From Triticum aestivum (lineage: Eukaryota > Streptophyta > Magnoliopsida > Poales > Poaceae), in the NCBI RefSeq assembly GCF_018294505.1, contig NC_057801.1:436334201-436398200 (forward strand): a DNA stretch of 64,000 nt, given 5' to 3'. The notes under the pieces were generated by a model. That model was not told where the DNA came from, did no database searches, and was given only the letters and a program-made list of their open reading frames with translations. This document shows positions 54,335-64,000 of this stretch, in pieces. Each line of letters begins with the position of its first letter. Positions within the stretch are counted from its first letter, which is position 1. The position numbers were made by a program, and so were the translations under genes.

Positions 54335-54805
54335 TAAGGGAGTCCTGGATTAGGGGGTATCCAGACAGCCGGACTATATACTTTGGCCGGACTGTTGGAC
54401 CGTGAAGATACATGACTCAAGACTTCGTCCCGTGTCCGGATGGGACTCTCCTTTGCGTGGAAGACAAGCTTAGCGATCCGGATGTTAGATTTCCTCTTTG
54501 TAACCGACTATGTGTAAACCCTAGCCCCCTCCGGTGTCTATATAAACCGGAGGGTTTAGTCCTTAGGGACACAATCATAATCATCATAGGCTAGCTTCTA
54601 CGGTTTAGCCTCTACGATCTCGTGGTAGATCAACTCTTGTAATACTCATATCATCAGGATCAATCAAGCAGGAAGTAGGGTTTTACCTCCATCGAGAGGG
54701 CCTGAACCTGGGTAAAACATCGTGTCCCTTGCCTCCTGTTACCATTAGCCTTAGATGCATAGATCGGGACCCCCTACCTGAGATCCGCCGGTTTTGACAC
54801 CGACA
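54335..54805 (+). repeat. 5' LTR of element B
   Basis: 471 bp, starts TAAGGGAGTCCTGGATTAGG and ends CACCGACA. TATA box within CTCCGGT/ACCGGAG (54529-54552). Confidence 0.92.
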
Positions 54806-54852
54806 TTGGTGCTTTCATTGAGAGTTCCTCTGTGTCATCGCTGCAAGGCTCA

Positions 54853-55905
54853 ATGGCTCCTTCAATCAACAACAACACGGTCCAGGGTGAGGCTTTTATC
54901 CCCAGACAGATCTTCGTGTTCGGCGGCTTCGCACTACGGGCCAATTCGCTTGGCCATTTGGAGCAGATCGACAGCTACGCCCCTGGCCATCAGGTCAGGT
55001 TCGGAAACTTGAACCACTCGGCCCATATCCGCGGAGACTTGATCTTCGACGGATTTGGGCCTATGCTGGGAGCGCCGAACAGTAACGACGAGCACGGCTT
55101 AGACCTGCTGTCGGACAATACTCGGGGTATCGCACCTACAGGAGCTCCGGACCTAAATTCGGGGCAGATCACGTCGTCCGAGGACGGGTGGATGGACCCC
55201 GCCCCGAAGGCCGCACACCCATCGGCGGTAGAGCCGAGCACCGGCTTCACCCCCAAGGAAGCCTGTGACACCGGACCCCCGGACTCGTGTCCGGCTGTAG
55301 GTTCTAGTCTGCGCACCCCCAAGCCCGCCGAATCTGGTTGGGCTCCGGTAATGGAGTTCACCACTGCGGATATCTTCCAGCGCTCGCCCTTTGGCGACAT
55401 GCTGAACTCGCTAAAGTCTCTCTCTTTGTCAGGAGACTCTTGGCCGAACTATGCCCGGCTCGAGTGGGAAGCAGGCGATGAGGGAATTCATTGCCCACCC
55501 ACCACCCACTTCATTGCCACGATCGATGATTTGAGCGACGTGCTTGACTTCGACTCTAAAGACATCGACGGTGTGGACAACGATGTAGGAGAAGAACAGG
55601 AACCACCGCCCACGGGGCGCTGGACAGCCACCTCCTCATATGATATATATATGGTGGATACTCCGAAAGAAACCAATGGCGATGAGGCAATAGAGGATAA
55701 CCCCCCAAGGAAGAAAGCAAAGCATAGGCGTCATCGGCGCCGCTCGAAGCCCCGGCATAGCAATACCGGCACAGGAGACGAAAACAATTCGGATGGTGCC
55801 GAAGATGAATACAACCCCGATCATCCTGTCTTCGAGCAGGCCGAACAGGAGACGGACGGATACCCGGAGGAGGACAATTACATGCCCCCTTCGAAGGCGA
55901 GATGA
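54853..55905 (+). CDS. gag N-terminal ORF of element B
   Basis: Homologous to 3551 onwards of A (FVFGGFALRANSLGHLEQI, then MVDTPKETNGDEA). The ATG used in A is GTG here (54832), so the next Met at 54853 is chosen. Acidic and Pro/Ser-rich with a strongly basic patch (KKAKHRRHRRRSKPRH) after MVDTPK, and an acidic C-terminus. The frame is open for about 350 residues without damage, ending TGA at 55905, overlapping the next ORF (ATG 55902). No enzyme motif. Confidence 0.6.
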   Translation: MAPSINNNTVQGEAFIPRQIFVFGGFALRANSLGHLEQIDSYAPGHQVRFGNLNHSAHIRGDLIFDGFGPMLGAPNSNDEHGLDLLSDNTRGIAPTGAPDLNSGQITSSEDGWMDPAPKAAHPSAVEPSTGFTPKEACDTGPPDSCPAVGSSLRTPKPAESGWAPVMEFTTADIFQRSPFGDMLNSLKSLSLSGDSWPNYARLEWEAGDEGIHCPPTTHFIATIDDLSDVLDFDSKDIDGVDNDVGEEQEPPPTGRWTATSSYDIYMVDTPKETNGDEAIEDNPPRKKAKHRRHRRRSKPRHSNTGTGDENNSDGAEDEYNPDHPVFEQAEQETDGYPEEDNYMPPSKAR

Positions 55906-56369
55906 GCCTCGGTGATGACGAATTCGATGTGCCTGAGGACCCCGTAGAGAAGGAGTGCTTCAAGCGCTTGCTTATCGCCACTGCGAGGAGCCTGAAAAAG
56001 AAGCAGCAGCAGCTCCAAGCTGATCAAGATCTGCTCGCAAATAGATGGACTGAAGTCCTGGCAGCCGAGGAATATGAACTCGAGCGCCACACCAAAGGTT
56101 ATCCAAAGCACAAGTGGCTACCTCAACTCGAGGAGGAACCTATACTACCAGCACAGGACGAGGCTGACCGGCCACCTCGTGGCCGGGATAAAACGGCGTA
56201 TAAGCCCGAATACCAACCCGCACCCCCACACCAATACACCATGGTCCGGGGCAATACGCAGGAAACGCGAGGCAGCATCCATAAACCTCGACCCAACATA
56301 CATAAGCGCCACAAAAATAATGATGACGACCAAGACAAGGGAGTTGGTGCCAAATTCAACGGCCCCTAG
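55902..56369 (+). CDS. Second gag-region ORF of element B (no capsid core)
   Basis: ATGA overlap with the previous ORF. It has a helical basic segment (RLLIATARSLKKKQQQLQAD) homologous to the region around 4650-4720 of A, then Pro/His/Arg-rich sequence. The capsid core found in A (RVWIEDYILHI to ELARKFWNRF) is absent; sequence goes directly to a Cys/His stretch near 56415-56500 (PCQINGTPRM, NREC) in another frame. Confidence 0.5.
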   Translation: MSLGDDEFDVPEDPVEKECFKRLLIATARSLKKKQQQLQADQDLLANRWTEVLAAEEYELERHTKGYPKHKWLPQLEEEPILPAQDEADRPPRGRDKTAYKPEYQPAPPHQYTMVRGNTQETRGSIHKPRPNIHKRHKNNDDDQDKGVGAKFNGP

Positions 56370-57006
56370 TCCGGTCAGCAGAAAAAGAATAGCTCAGGCC
56401 CATCCGGCCCGGGCAGCATACTCTACCAACCATGTCAAATTAATGGTACCCCTAGAATGGCGGCCAAGCATACCAATAGAGAATGCCGGATCCTCAAAAC
56501 AAAACGGTCGGTCGTGCACCGGAAATAATGAAAGGAAGTCTCAAACAACGAGAAGCACACCAAACATGGCGAGGTCAAAGGAAGATCCTCCGTAGTACAA
56601 AAATACGGCCGATCATCTCCGGTCACATCGACCGTCTGGACAACATCAACCATAGCAATTTAGTTGCACTTACCATCGACCCAATAGTTTGTGGGTTCCA
56701 TCTCACACGAGACCCTATGGGCATAAACCCATTAATAACATCTTCTAAAAGATGCCAGGTGCAAAGGCCAAGTTTTACAGGCCCACCACCATCGTGGTTG
56801 TCTTTGGATCACCAAACAAATACCATGCCAAAGAATAAGTCTTCGGCATTGTCCCCTTATACGGTAACTACCATATACTATCGGGACGAACCGCGTTGGC
56901 TAGACTCAACGGGGTACAACATCAGGCCAAACCCGTGTGACATAGTCAAAATTATGGGCAAGGCCGACTCCACACTCGGAGTGGAAATCATACCGCCGCT
57001 GCAATA
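56370..57006 (+). pseudogene. Cys/His region and protease remnant of element B
   Basis: Fragments in several frames correspond to the A sequence 5817-6614: a Cys/His stretch, then at about 56670-57006 the protease region with several deletions (the active-site motif is not readable; the GRTALARLNGV counterpart of GREAFARFNAI is). Heavily decayed. Confidence 0.5.
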
Positions 57007-57981
57007 GTGAGTTATGCCCCTTTATCAAATTTCAATTCGGCCGCCAACTACCTGGACACCAACTAAGGAGTCCGAGATACTTTATGGCATGATAGCCTGG
57101 TTCGGCGAGGCTCCGATCAGGCACCCGTGGTTCAACCACAATATGACATGCATCTGCCTCTAAGCATTTGTCTTTACAGACTGACTTTTGCGCAGAACAG
57201 GACTGGCGACATGGAATCATCTCGGACGCACAAGGCGGGAACACATAAGTACCCCCCCCCCCAAGGAGATAGTCCGGATACACTTCAGATCCACTCACAG
57301 CCTCCTCTAGTCCGGCCACGACAGGTTCCGCCAGCACACCTCTTTTCATAAGCATAAACAATACTACATAGACATGTCACTCTACTACAATACGTAGACT
57401 TAAATAACACTCGTCGGCCGTCGTTCCTCATTGACGCTCTTTCTTCATGACGGCACCCGCACATAGTGTCATGCCCCACTATGCCAGGGGCTTCACAATA
57501 CTCATAATATGGCAACAAAGTCCGGCCACCTTCTCGGTCGCTCGGCACCCCGAACTTATAGCACTATATGCATCAGCTCCGAATCATGTCTTGGGTCATT
57601 AGTCGGGTTTGCCCGACTCCCATGTTTTGGTACCTTACGTTCAGCTCCATCGGCTAAGGTAGCGCTGGGAGAACTACTACGATTGTGTCCCGGTTCTTCC
57701 GGACGAGCACCTCAATAGAGAAAGCCGAAAATTGACTGTCATGATACAGCGAGAGCTGATCAGCTGTTCGAGAGGTTGTAAAATCTTTAAAGATTTATTC
57801 CGCATAATGCCATAACAAATTCAAAGTGCGACGGATCGTTCTTCCGACCAGGCACCGTTTAGGGCTGCGCCCACCATACTCGAATTCCTATGGCTAAGTG
57901 AGAGTGATAAAGCCCTATAGTCTTATTGCCAAGTTCGCGGTGATGAACACCTCCTTCAAGGACCCAAAAATGGGATAAAGA

Positions 57982-58004
57982 GTGTTCAGGTATGTCCTGA
58001 ACAC
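57982..58004. promoter_or_regulatory. Perfect hairpin in the spacer of B
   Basis: GTGTTCAGG, loop TATGT, CCTGAACAC: 9-bp perfect stem directly before the conserved hairpin. Confidence 0.5.
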
Positions 58005-58025
58005 CCCCGTACTTTTACGTGGGGG
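58004..58025. promoter_or_regulatory. Conserved hairpin 3' of the antisense passenger (element B)
   Basis: CCCCC-GTA paired with TAC-GT-GGGGG (GT bulged). Counterpart of 7610-7632 with a compensatory change. Confidence 0.5.
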
Positions 58026-58161
58026 CAGAAGCCGACGACTGGCCAACTCCCAGGATTTATATATATTAAACGGCCGCACAGGAAGAAAAAACGTTCATAT
58101 AACAGGCAATAAACAATAAAAGAGCCAGTATCCCGCATTACAAAGGACGGCATGACTGCCT

Positions 58162-61100
58162 TCAGGGAAATATAGTGTCTTTCGTACACTGTTCTGCCAC
58201 AAGGCGGGCTCCTTTCAGGACACCTTCATAGTATAATTCGGGCCTGTGATGCTCCTTACCCTCCGGCGGTCCCTCAGTCATCAGCTTTTCAGCATCAAGC
58301 TTCCCCCAGTGCACCTTCGCATGGGCAAACGCCATACGTGCACCCTCTATACAGACCAATCGCTTAATGACGTCGAGCCGAGGGCAAGCACCAACAATCC
58401 GCTTCACGAGTCCGAAGTAACTGCTTGGAATTGGCTCAGCGGACCACAGCCGGACAACTAAGTCCTTCATGGCTAGTTCGGCCGCCTGGTGCAGTTCGAC
58501 CAGCTGCTTCAGCTGATCGATAAAGGGCACCGAATAATTCGGCGCCAAATACTGTGACTAGAAATGCTTCTCTGCAGACTTCTTCTCCTCAGTCCAGTAG
58601 AATTGGGCAGCATCAGATATGCTACACGGCAGGTCTGCAAACGCCCCTGGAGAAACAAGAATTCAGCTTGTCGCTTAGAGTTCCTCCCATTACTATGTAA
58701 AAATTGCTTTAAGTACAAAAGGCCTTACCAGCCGCAATCTTCCGTGCCTCCTGAATGTCCTTCAGAGCACCTCGGGCTTCTTCCCGAGCATCATCTGCGG
58801 CTTGGAGAGCTTGGGCGAGTTCGGATTCTTTCCCTGGTAGACTCTGCTCCAAAGTCTCGCTTTTCTTCACGGCCTCCTGGAGCTCTCGCTCCGCTTCAAT
58901 GACCCTGGCCTCGTGCTTCTCGCGAAGAGCCTGCTCGGCGGCGGCCTTCTTGTCGGCTTCGGCCACAGCCTTCTTCGGTGCCTCAATTTCGGCACTCGCT
59001 CCTAGAGCATACAATACAAATAATTTCATCAGGCACAACTACTAATTCGTGCTCAACTTAGCAAAAGGTTTCAACATACCTTGCTTGTCCTCCAACTGCT
59101 TCTTCACGAGGCCAAGTTCTTCTTCGGCCCATTCCAGAGTCTGCTTTAGTCCGGACACCTCCGCGTTATGAGAGGCTGTCGTCGCTACAAACGCATGTTT
59201 TCAAACAAAAGGATATATGTCATCAACTGAGTCTCCTGCAAAGCGGAAATTTGATCCCCTGTCCGGCTCTCTCTCTCTTTCACCGGACAGTGCATCAGGG
59301 GCTACTGCTCATACTATGACAATCTTCCAAAGGTTTCTAAAAACGTACCTCAAAGCCTTTTATAAGGCTAAGGCAGGATTCATTCAGTCTACTCTCAACG
59401 GACTGAATCTTTTCAATCACCGCGCCCAAGAGGGCACGATGTTCATCAATGATGGATGCACTATTTAGCGCTATCGATAGACCGCCCAGCAACTCTGCTT
59501 GGACAGAGGTTGCTGGTGGAACAGGCTTGCCTCCCTCTGTCAAGGGGGGCTACTCGCCCGATCCTGGAGCTTTAAAGGTCTCCAGGACCGTGTCCGGCTG
59601 CGGGCCGAATCTAAGATCGCCCCCGCCGTCGACGATCATGGGAACTGCTGCTCCCGTGTATCTGGCCCCAGAGATATGCTCTCCCTGGTCCAGGTCCCAC
59701 TAAGACGACACCTCGGTGTCACGCCTAGGCTTCAGGGAAGGGGCCTCTGGAGGCGTCTCGCTCTCCCGGGCATCTGAGCTCAGCGAATCCTCCGATGAGG
59801 ACTGTCCGGCGTGGGACCTCGCCGGGCTGCACAAAGTATGGCGACAGTTAAACTACCACATCCTAATAACCCTGGGCGCGTATGCATGTTCGGATTTCAT
59901 GTACAAATGACTTTACCAGGGGCTGGGCCCTGGGATCCCACTCTGGGCTGCTATTGGCAGCCGTGGTGGACGCCTCCAGGAGGGAACTTTTCCCCCTCTT
60001 TGGCGATTTGGCCTCCAGGGATGAGGAGGCCGTCCATTTCTTCCCTTCCCCCATGGAGGACTCGTCTTCTTCATCCTCCTCTTCGTCTTCGGAGGAGGAG
60101 TGGTCGCTAGAGTCTTCGGATTTTGTGCCCAAAGCGTCGCAGCGACGGAGGCTGCTCCGGGTCTTCTTGACCTTCTTGGAGGCCTCTCTCTTCGGCGCCT
60201 CGTAAGGCACTGGGACCAGCATCTTCGTCAGAAGAGGTCCTGCCGGTTCCTCCGGCAGCAGGGCCGAACAGTGTATCCGCCCCACCTTCTTCGTCCATTC
60301 CTGGGATTATTGTAGAAAGCATGATGAAAGCGTCTCCCTCGGGATATGCCAGCAAAACATGGATAGACAGAACATAGCAATGACTTACCGGACTTGCAGA
60401 GCGGGACAGTTGATACCCGCGGTCTTCGGCGAAGCCCGGCCACGGTTTGCCGGACTTGAAGAGCACCTTCCAAATGTCCTTGTGTGAGGAGCCGTAGATC
60501 TCCCATAGGGTCTGGTGCTCGGCTGGATCATATTCCCACAAACTGCAGGCTCGGTGCTGGCAAGGGAGAACCAGGCGAACTAACATCACCTGGACTACAT
60601 TGACGAGTTTGACATCCTTGTCAACCACGCTCTAGACGCGTGTTTGGAGCACCGATAGCTCATCGGATGAGCACCAGTTCAGGCCTTTCTTGGGCCAGGA
60701 CATGAGCCGCAGCGGGGCTCCGGATCAGAATTTAGGAGCAGCGGCCCACTTTTTACCGCGCGGCTCGGTGATATAGAACCACTGCTGCTACCACTCCTTG
60801 ACGGAATCGTTGAAGGTGCCTGTCGGCCATGTGACCTTGGGCATCTTGCTCACCATGGCGCCGCCGCACTCAGTGTGCTCGCCGTTAACCACCTTGGGCT
60901 TCACATTGAAGATCTTCAGCCATAGGCCGAAGTGGGGCGAAATGCGGAGGAAGGCCTCACACATGACGATAAACGTCGAGATATTGAGGAAGGAATTAGG
61001 GGACAAATTATGAAAATCAATCCCGTAATAAAATGATGCCGCGAACAAATGGGTGGAGGGGGAACCCGAGCCCGCGGACAAAATGAGGAAGAAACACGAC

Positions 61101-61256
61101 CCTCTCGTGCGGCTCCGTAGTGGGGACGATCTGTCCCGCCATCGGGAGACGGTGGCCGATTTTCTTGGCTAGATACCCGGCCTCTCAAAGCTTTTTGATG
61201 TCCTTCTCCCGGATGGTAGAGGCCATCCATTTGCCTCCTGCTCCGGATCCGGACAT
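58162..61256 (-). pseudogene. Antisense passenger gene of element B
   Basis: ATG at 61256 (MSGSGAGGKWMAS). Exon 1 encodes the PF04195-like domain (GFPLHPFVRG region around 61060, then FHNLSPNSFLNISTFIVMCE, FGLWLKIFNV) but has stops (for example near 60786) and a slip near 61040. The region 60628-60380 continues it (NVVQVMLVRLVLPCQHRACS, WKVLFKSGKPWPG) and ends at a CCG|GTAAGT-type donor. Later exons (60285-59863, 59543-59337, 59038-58709, 58548-58162) are Ser/Asp/Glu-rich and then coiled coil (KKAAAEQALREKHEARVIEA, AERELQEAVKKSETLEQS), ending like A (GARLVAEQCTKDTIFP against GARLIESQCSKKVMFK). More decayed than A. Confidence 0.7.
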
Positions 61257-61370
61257 CTTCGGAGAACCTCTCTTCAGTGGAGAAGTAGAGTGCTTGGGCG
61301 TTAGGGCTCGAGCAAAGGGGAATGGACGAGCGGAAGGGAGAGGCGTGCGTAAAGAGGAAGAGACTTTATC

Positions 61371-61380
61371 TCTTTATAGA
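61371..61380 (-). promoter_or_regulatory. TATA box of the antisense passenger (element B)
   Basis: Minus strand TCTATAAAGA, about 115-125 bp upstream of the ATG at 61256. Confidence 0.5.
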
Positions 61381-61469
61381 GGCAACAAAAGCTTTTGCGC
61401 CTCCCCACTTGCCTAGTGGAACCCGCTCGTTCCCCACTCGCTGCGATTGACAAGATTGGGCTACCCCTG

Positions 61470-61560
61470 CCCGTATTAATGAAATCCCCACAATAAGGGG
61501 AACACGATCTCTGCCTCGACGAGAAGTGCCGGGGAAACCGCCTCGCAATATGTATGGTGG
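61470..61560 (-). promoter_or_regulatory. Conserved upstream block of the antisense passenger (element B)
   Basis: Aligns with 10848-10945 of A (AATAAGGGGAACACGATCTC). Confidence 0.45.
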
Positions 61561-61809
61561 TTGGTTGTGGAGAGACGGTTCAATAATGACTCGACCATGG
61601 TGCTATGTTATGTTATCTAAAGATGTCAGCAGATTATATTTGTGGAATATCGTTCTCCCCAAGATGGCATGTAAAGATCGCCTCGCAGATCCAGACACGA
61701 TTTAAGTGTTCGGTAATTACTTTGGGGTATTCGGAGATGGAACCCGCCTTGCAATGCCGAAGACAATCTACGCACCCGGACTCATCGTCATTGAAGCCTG
61801 GTTTAGGGG

Positions 61810-61907
61810 TGATAACCCACAAGCATAGGGGATCGCAATGGCTTTCGAGGGTAAAGTATTCAACCCAAATTTATTGATTCGACACAAGGGAATACAAAGA
61901 ATATTCT
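61810..61907 (-). repeat. LTR terminus remnant of element C
   Basis: Its complement aligns with 46840-46937 (CTTGTGTCGAATC...GTGGGTTATCA). It ends at the protease junction. Confidence 0.85.
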
Positions 61908-61910
61908 TGA

Positions 61911-64000
61911 AAAGGTCTACCAAGGATAATAGACATACTATCATCCTCGGGAAATATCAAGAATAACAAAGTCCATTAAGATAGTGACATTTGCAACCAC
62001 AACAGGCACGTCCTCACAAATACCGACAGGTATAGCAGTTGATCTATCAGCCATTTGCAAAGATATTTTAGTAGGTGTCAACTTATTCAATTCAAGTCTA
62101 CGATATAAAGAGAGAGGCATAACACTAACACCGGCTCCAAGATCACATAAAGTAGTTCTAACATAATTTCTTTTAATGGAGCATGGTATAGTTGGTACCC
62201 CTGGATCTCCAAGTTTCTTTGGTATTTCGCCCTTAAAAGTGTAATTAGCAAGCATGGTGAAAATTTCAGCTTCTGGAATCTTTATTTTGTTTGTAATGAT
62301 ATCCTTCATATATTTAGCATAAGGGTTTACTTTAAGCATATCAGTTAAGCGCATACGTAAGAAGATAGGTCTAATCATTTCAGCAAAGCGCTCAAAATCC
62401 TCATCATCCTTTGACTTGGATGGTTTAGGAGGAAAGGGCATGGGTTTCTGAACCCATGGTTCTCTTTCTCTACCGTGCTTCCTAGCAACAAAATCTCTCT
62501 TATCATAACATTGATTCTTTGATTGTGGGTTATCAAGATCAACAACAGGTTCAATCTCTACTTCATTATTTTTGCTAGGTTGAGCATCAACATAGACATT
62601 ATCATCGACATTATCACTAGGTTCATGTTCATCACCTGATTGTGTTTCAGCATCAGAGATAGAAATATCATTAGGATTCTCAGGTGTGTCTACAGTAGGT
62701 TCACTAGAAGCATGCAAAGTTCTATCATTTTTCTTTTTCTTCTTTTTGCAAGAACTGGGTGCCTCTAAATTGTTTCTCTGAGAATCTTGCTCCATTCTCT
62801 TAGGGTGGCCTTCAGGATACAAAAGTTCCTGGGTCATTCTACCAGTTCTGGTAGCCACTCTAACATCGAAGTAATTTTTACTATTTAATTCATCAAGCAA
62901 ATAATTTTGAGCTTTAAGTACTTGCTCAGCTTGAGTAGCAACCATAGAAGCATATTTGCTAATGAGTTTGAGTTCACCTTTAAATCTAGCCATATTATCG
63001 CTCACGCGTCCTATCTCAAAAGCATTATTCTTTAGCTCTCTACCAACATAAGCATTAAAACTTTCTTGCCTAGCCATAAAGTCATCAAATTCATCTAAGC
63101 ATGGGCTATGAAATTTAGTAGAGGGAATTTCAACTTTATCATATCTATAGAGAGAATTTACCTTTACTACCTGTGTCGGGTTATCAAGACAATGGGGTTC
63201 TTCAACAGGCGGTATATTAAAACCATGTATTTCTTCAATAGGTGGTAAATTCTTAACATCTTCAGCTTTAATACCTTTTTCTTTCATTGATTTCTTTGCC
63301 TCTTGCATATCTTCAGGACTGAGAAATAAAACACCTCTCTTCTTTGGAGTGGGTTTAGGAATAGGCTCAGGAGTTGGCTCAATTGGTTTAGGAATTGCCT
63401 CAGGAGTTGGCTCAGGAAGAGTCCAATTATTTTCAGTGGTCAACATATTATTCAATAGTAATTCAGCTTCGTCGACTGTTCTTTCCCTGAAAACACAACC
63501 AGCACAACTATCCAAGTAGTCCTTGGAAGCATCGGTTAGTCCATTATAAAAGATATCAAGTATTTCATTTTTCTTAAGAGGATGATCAGGCAAAGCATTA
63601 AGTAATTGGAGAAGCCTCCCCCAAGCTTGTGGGAGACTCTCTTCTTTGATTTGCACAAAATTATATATTTCCTGCAAAGCAGCTTGTTTCTTATGAGCAG
63701 GGAAATATTTAGCAGAGAAGTAATAAATCATATCCTGGGGACTATGCACACAACCAGGAGCAAGAGAATTATACCAAGTCTTAGCATCACCCTTTAATGA
63801 GAACGGAAATATCTTAAGGATATAATGATAGCGAGATTTATCATCATGAGTAAACAGGGTAGCTATATCATTCAACTTGGTAAGATGTGCCACAACAGTT
63901 TCAGATTCAAGGCCATAAAAAGGATCAGATTCAACTAAAGTAATAATTTCAGGATCGACAGAGAATTCATAATCCTTATCAGTAACACACATAGGTGAAG
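61911..64000 (-). pseudogene. gag: gag-protease of element C (3' deleted, 5' beyond window)
   Basis: Open frame 63992-61941 (first Met in window at 63992; the true start is probably beyond 64000). Capsid: ILKIFPFSLKGDAKTWYNSL, LPQAWGRLLQLLNALPDHPL; then Pro/Glu repeats (EPTPEPIPKP), a charged linker, and the protease near residue 614 with TLCDLGAGVSVMP. An extra T near 61950 shifts the frame just before the family sequence SIILGRPF (about 61911-61935), which is the last coding sequence before the LTR remnant. No zinc knuckle. Confidence 0.88.

Larger units (their letters stand above)
57007..58161. other. Spacer of element B
   Basis: No ORF. 57565-57765 aligns with 7155-7360 of A; two hairpins at 57982-58025. 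Confidence 0.65.
54335..61809 (+). mobile_element. Gypsy element B (Tat-like, same family as A), cut by element C
   Basis: 5' LTR 54335-54805 (TG mutated to TA), gag-like ORFs, protease remnant, spacer and antisense passenger gene; then C begins inside the polypurine tract (GTTTAGGGG). The 3' LTR is not in the window. Expected target duplication GCGCC (54330-54334). Same layout as A, but the capsid core is missing and the LTR is clearly diverged from A, so it is another subfamily. Confidence 0.9.
61810..64000 (-). mobile_element. Gypsy element C (Athila-like, minus strand), deletion derivative, partial
   Basis: Left end: 98 bp of LTR terminus (minus strand ends GTGGGTTATCA), then directly the protease end and gag running off the window. 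RT, RNase H, integrase, polypurine tract and most of this LTR are missing. Inserted in the polypurine tract of B; predicted target duplication AGGGG (61805-61809). The LTR terminus matches that of D. Confidence 0.85.

Overview
The window is nuclear DNA from a grass of the wheat tribe (Triticeae: wheat, Aegilops, rye or barley; I cannot tell which). The reasons are the density of nested LTR retrotransposons with typical Triticeae termini (TGATACGTCTCC, TGATACGTCC, TGTTGGAAATATGCCC, TGAGGGAGTC), tRNA-Asp-type primer sites, Stowaway MITEs, a CACTA end and intron-rich gene remnants. I see no tRNA, rRNA or intact conserved cellular gene. Family names are from memory and need a TREP search; lineage calls rest on motifs read in the translations.

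Layout. 1-2133: 33-bp tandem repeat, a 104-bp Stowaway MITE, a C-rich tract and GC-rich first-exon-like sequence leading to a 114-bp exon. 2134-12103: a probable non-autonomous hAT-like element split by gypsy element A (3053-11665). 12104-13185: a diverged duplicate of the 114-bp exon and a terminal coiled-coil exon. 13186-19351: a second gene of similar build with six recognisable exons, all internal introns phase 0, a plant Ptta/En/Spm-type transposase domain and an in-frame TAG. 19640-21017: CACTA subterminal repeats and right terminus, which suggests these genes are transposon-derived. 21018-24557: the 3' end of a copia (Angela/BARE/WIS-type) element, then a minus-strand gypsy LTR. 24934-43680: minus-strand Athila-like gypsy F (TSD GTGGC), split by minus-strand Tat-like gypsy G (30574-39417, TSD CAAGA). 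43681-45582: unassigned sequence, a Helitron-like segment between 150-bp direct repeats, and a copia LTR. 45583-64000: a stack of nested insertions, D (Athila-like) > E (Athila-like, gag-protease only) > B (same family as A) > C (Athila-like deletion derivative), whose right halves lie beyond the window.

How the parts relate. F has recognisable gag, protease, RT, RNase H and integrase, but all are broken. A, B and E have gag and protease without RT or integrase. A, B and G also carry an extra intron-containing gene antisense to the element, encoding a grass 'putative gypsy type transposon' (PF04195-like) domain followed by coiled coil. This passenger, with its own TATA box and (in A and B) a conserved upstream block and a hairpin with a compensatory base-pair change downstream, is the most interesting recurrent system here. 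All copies are damaged in this window.
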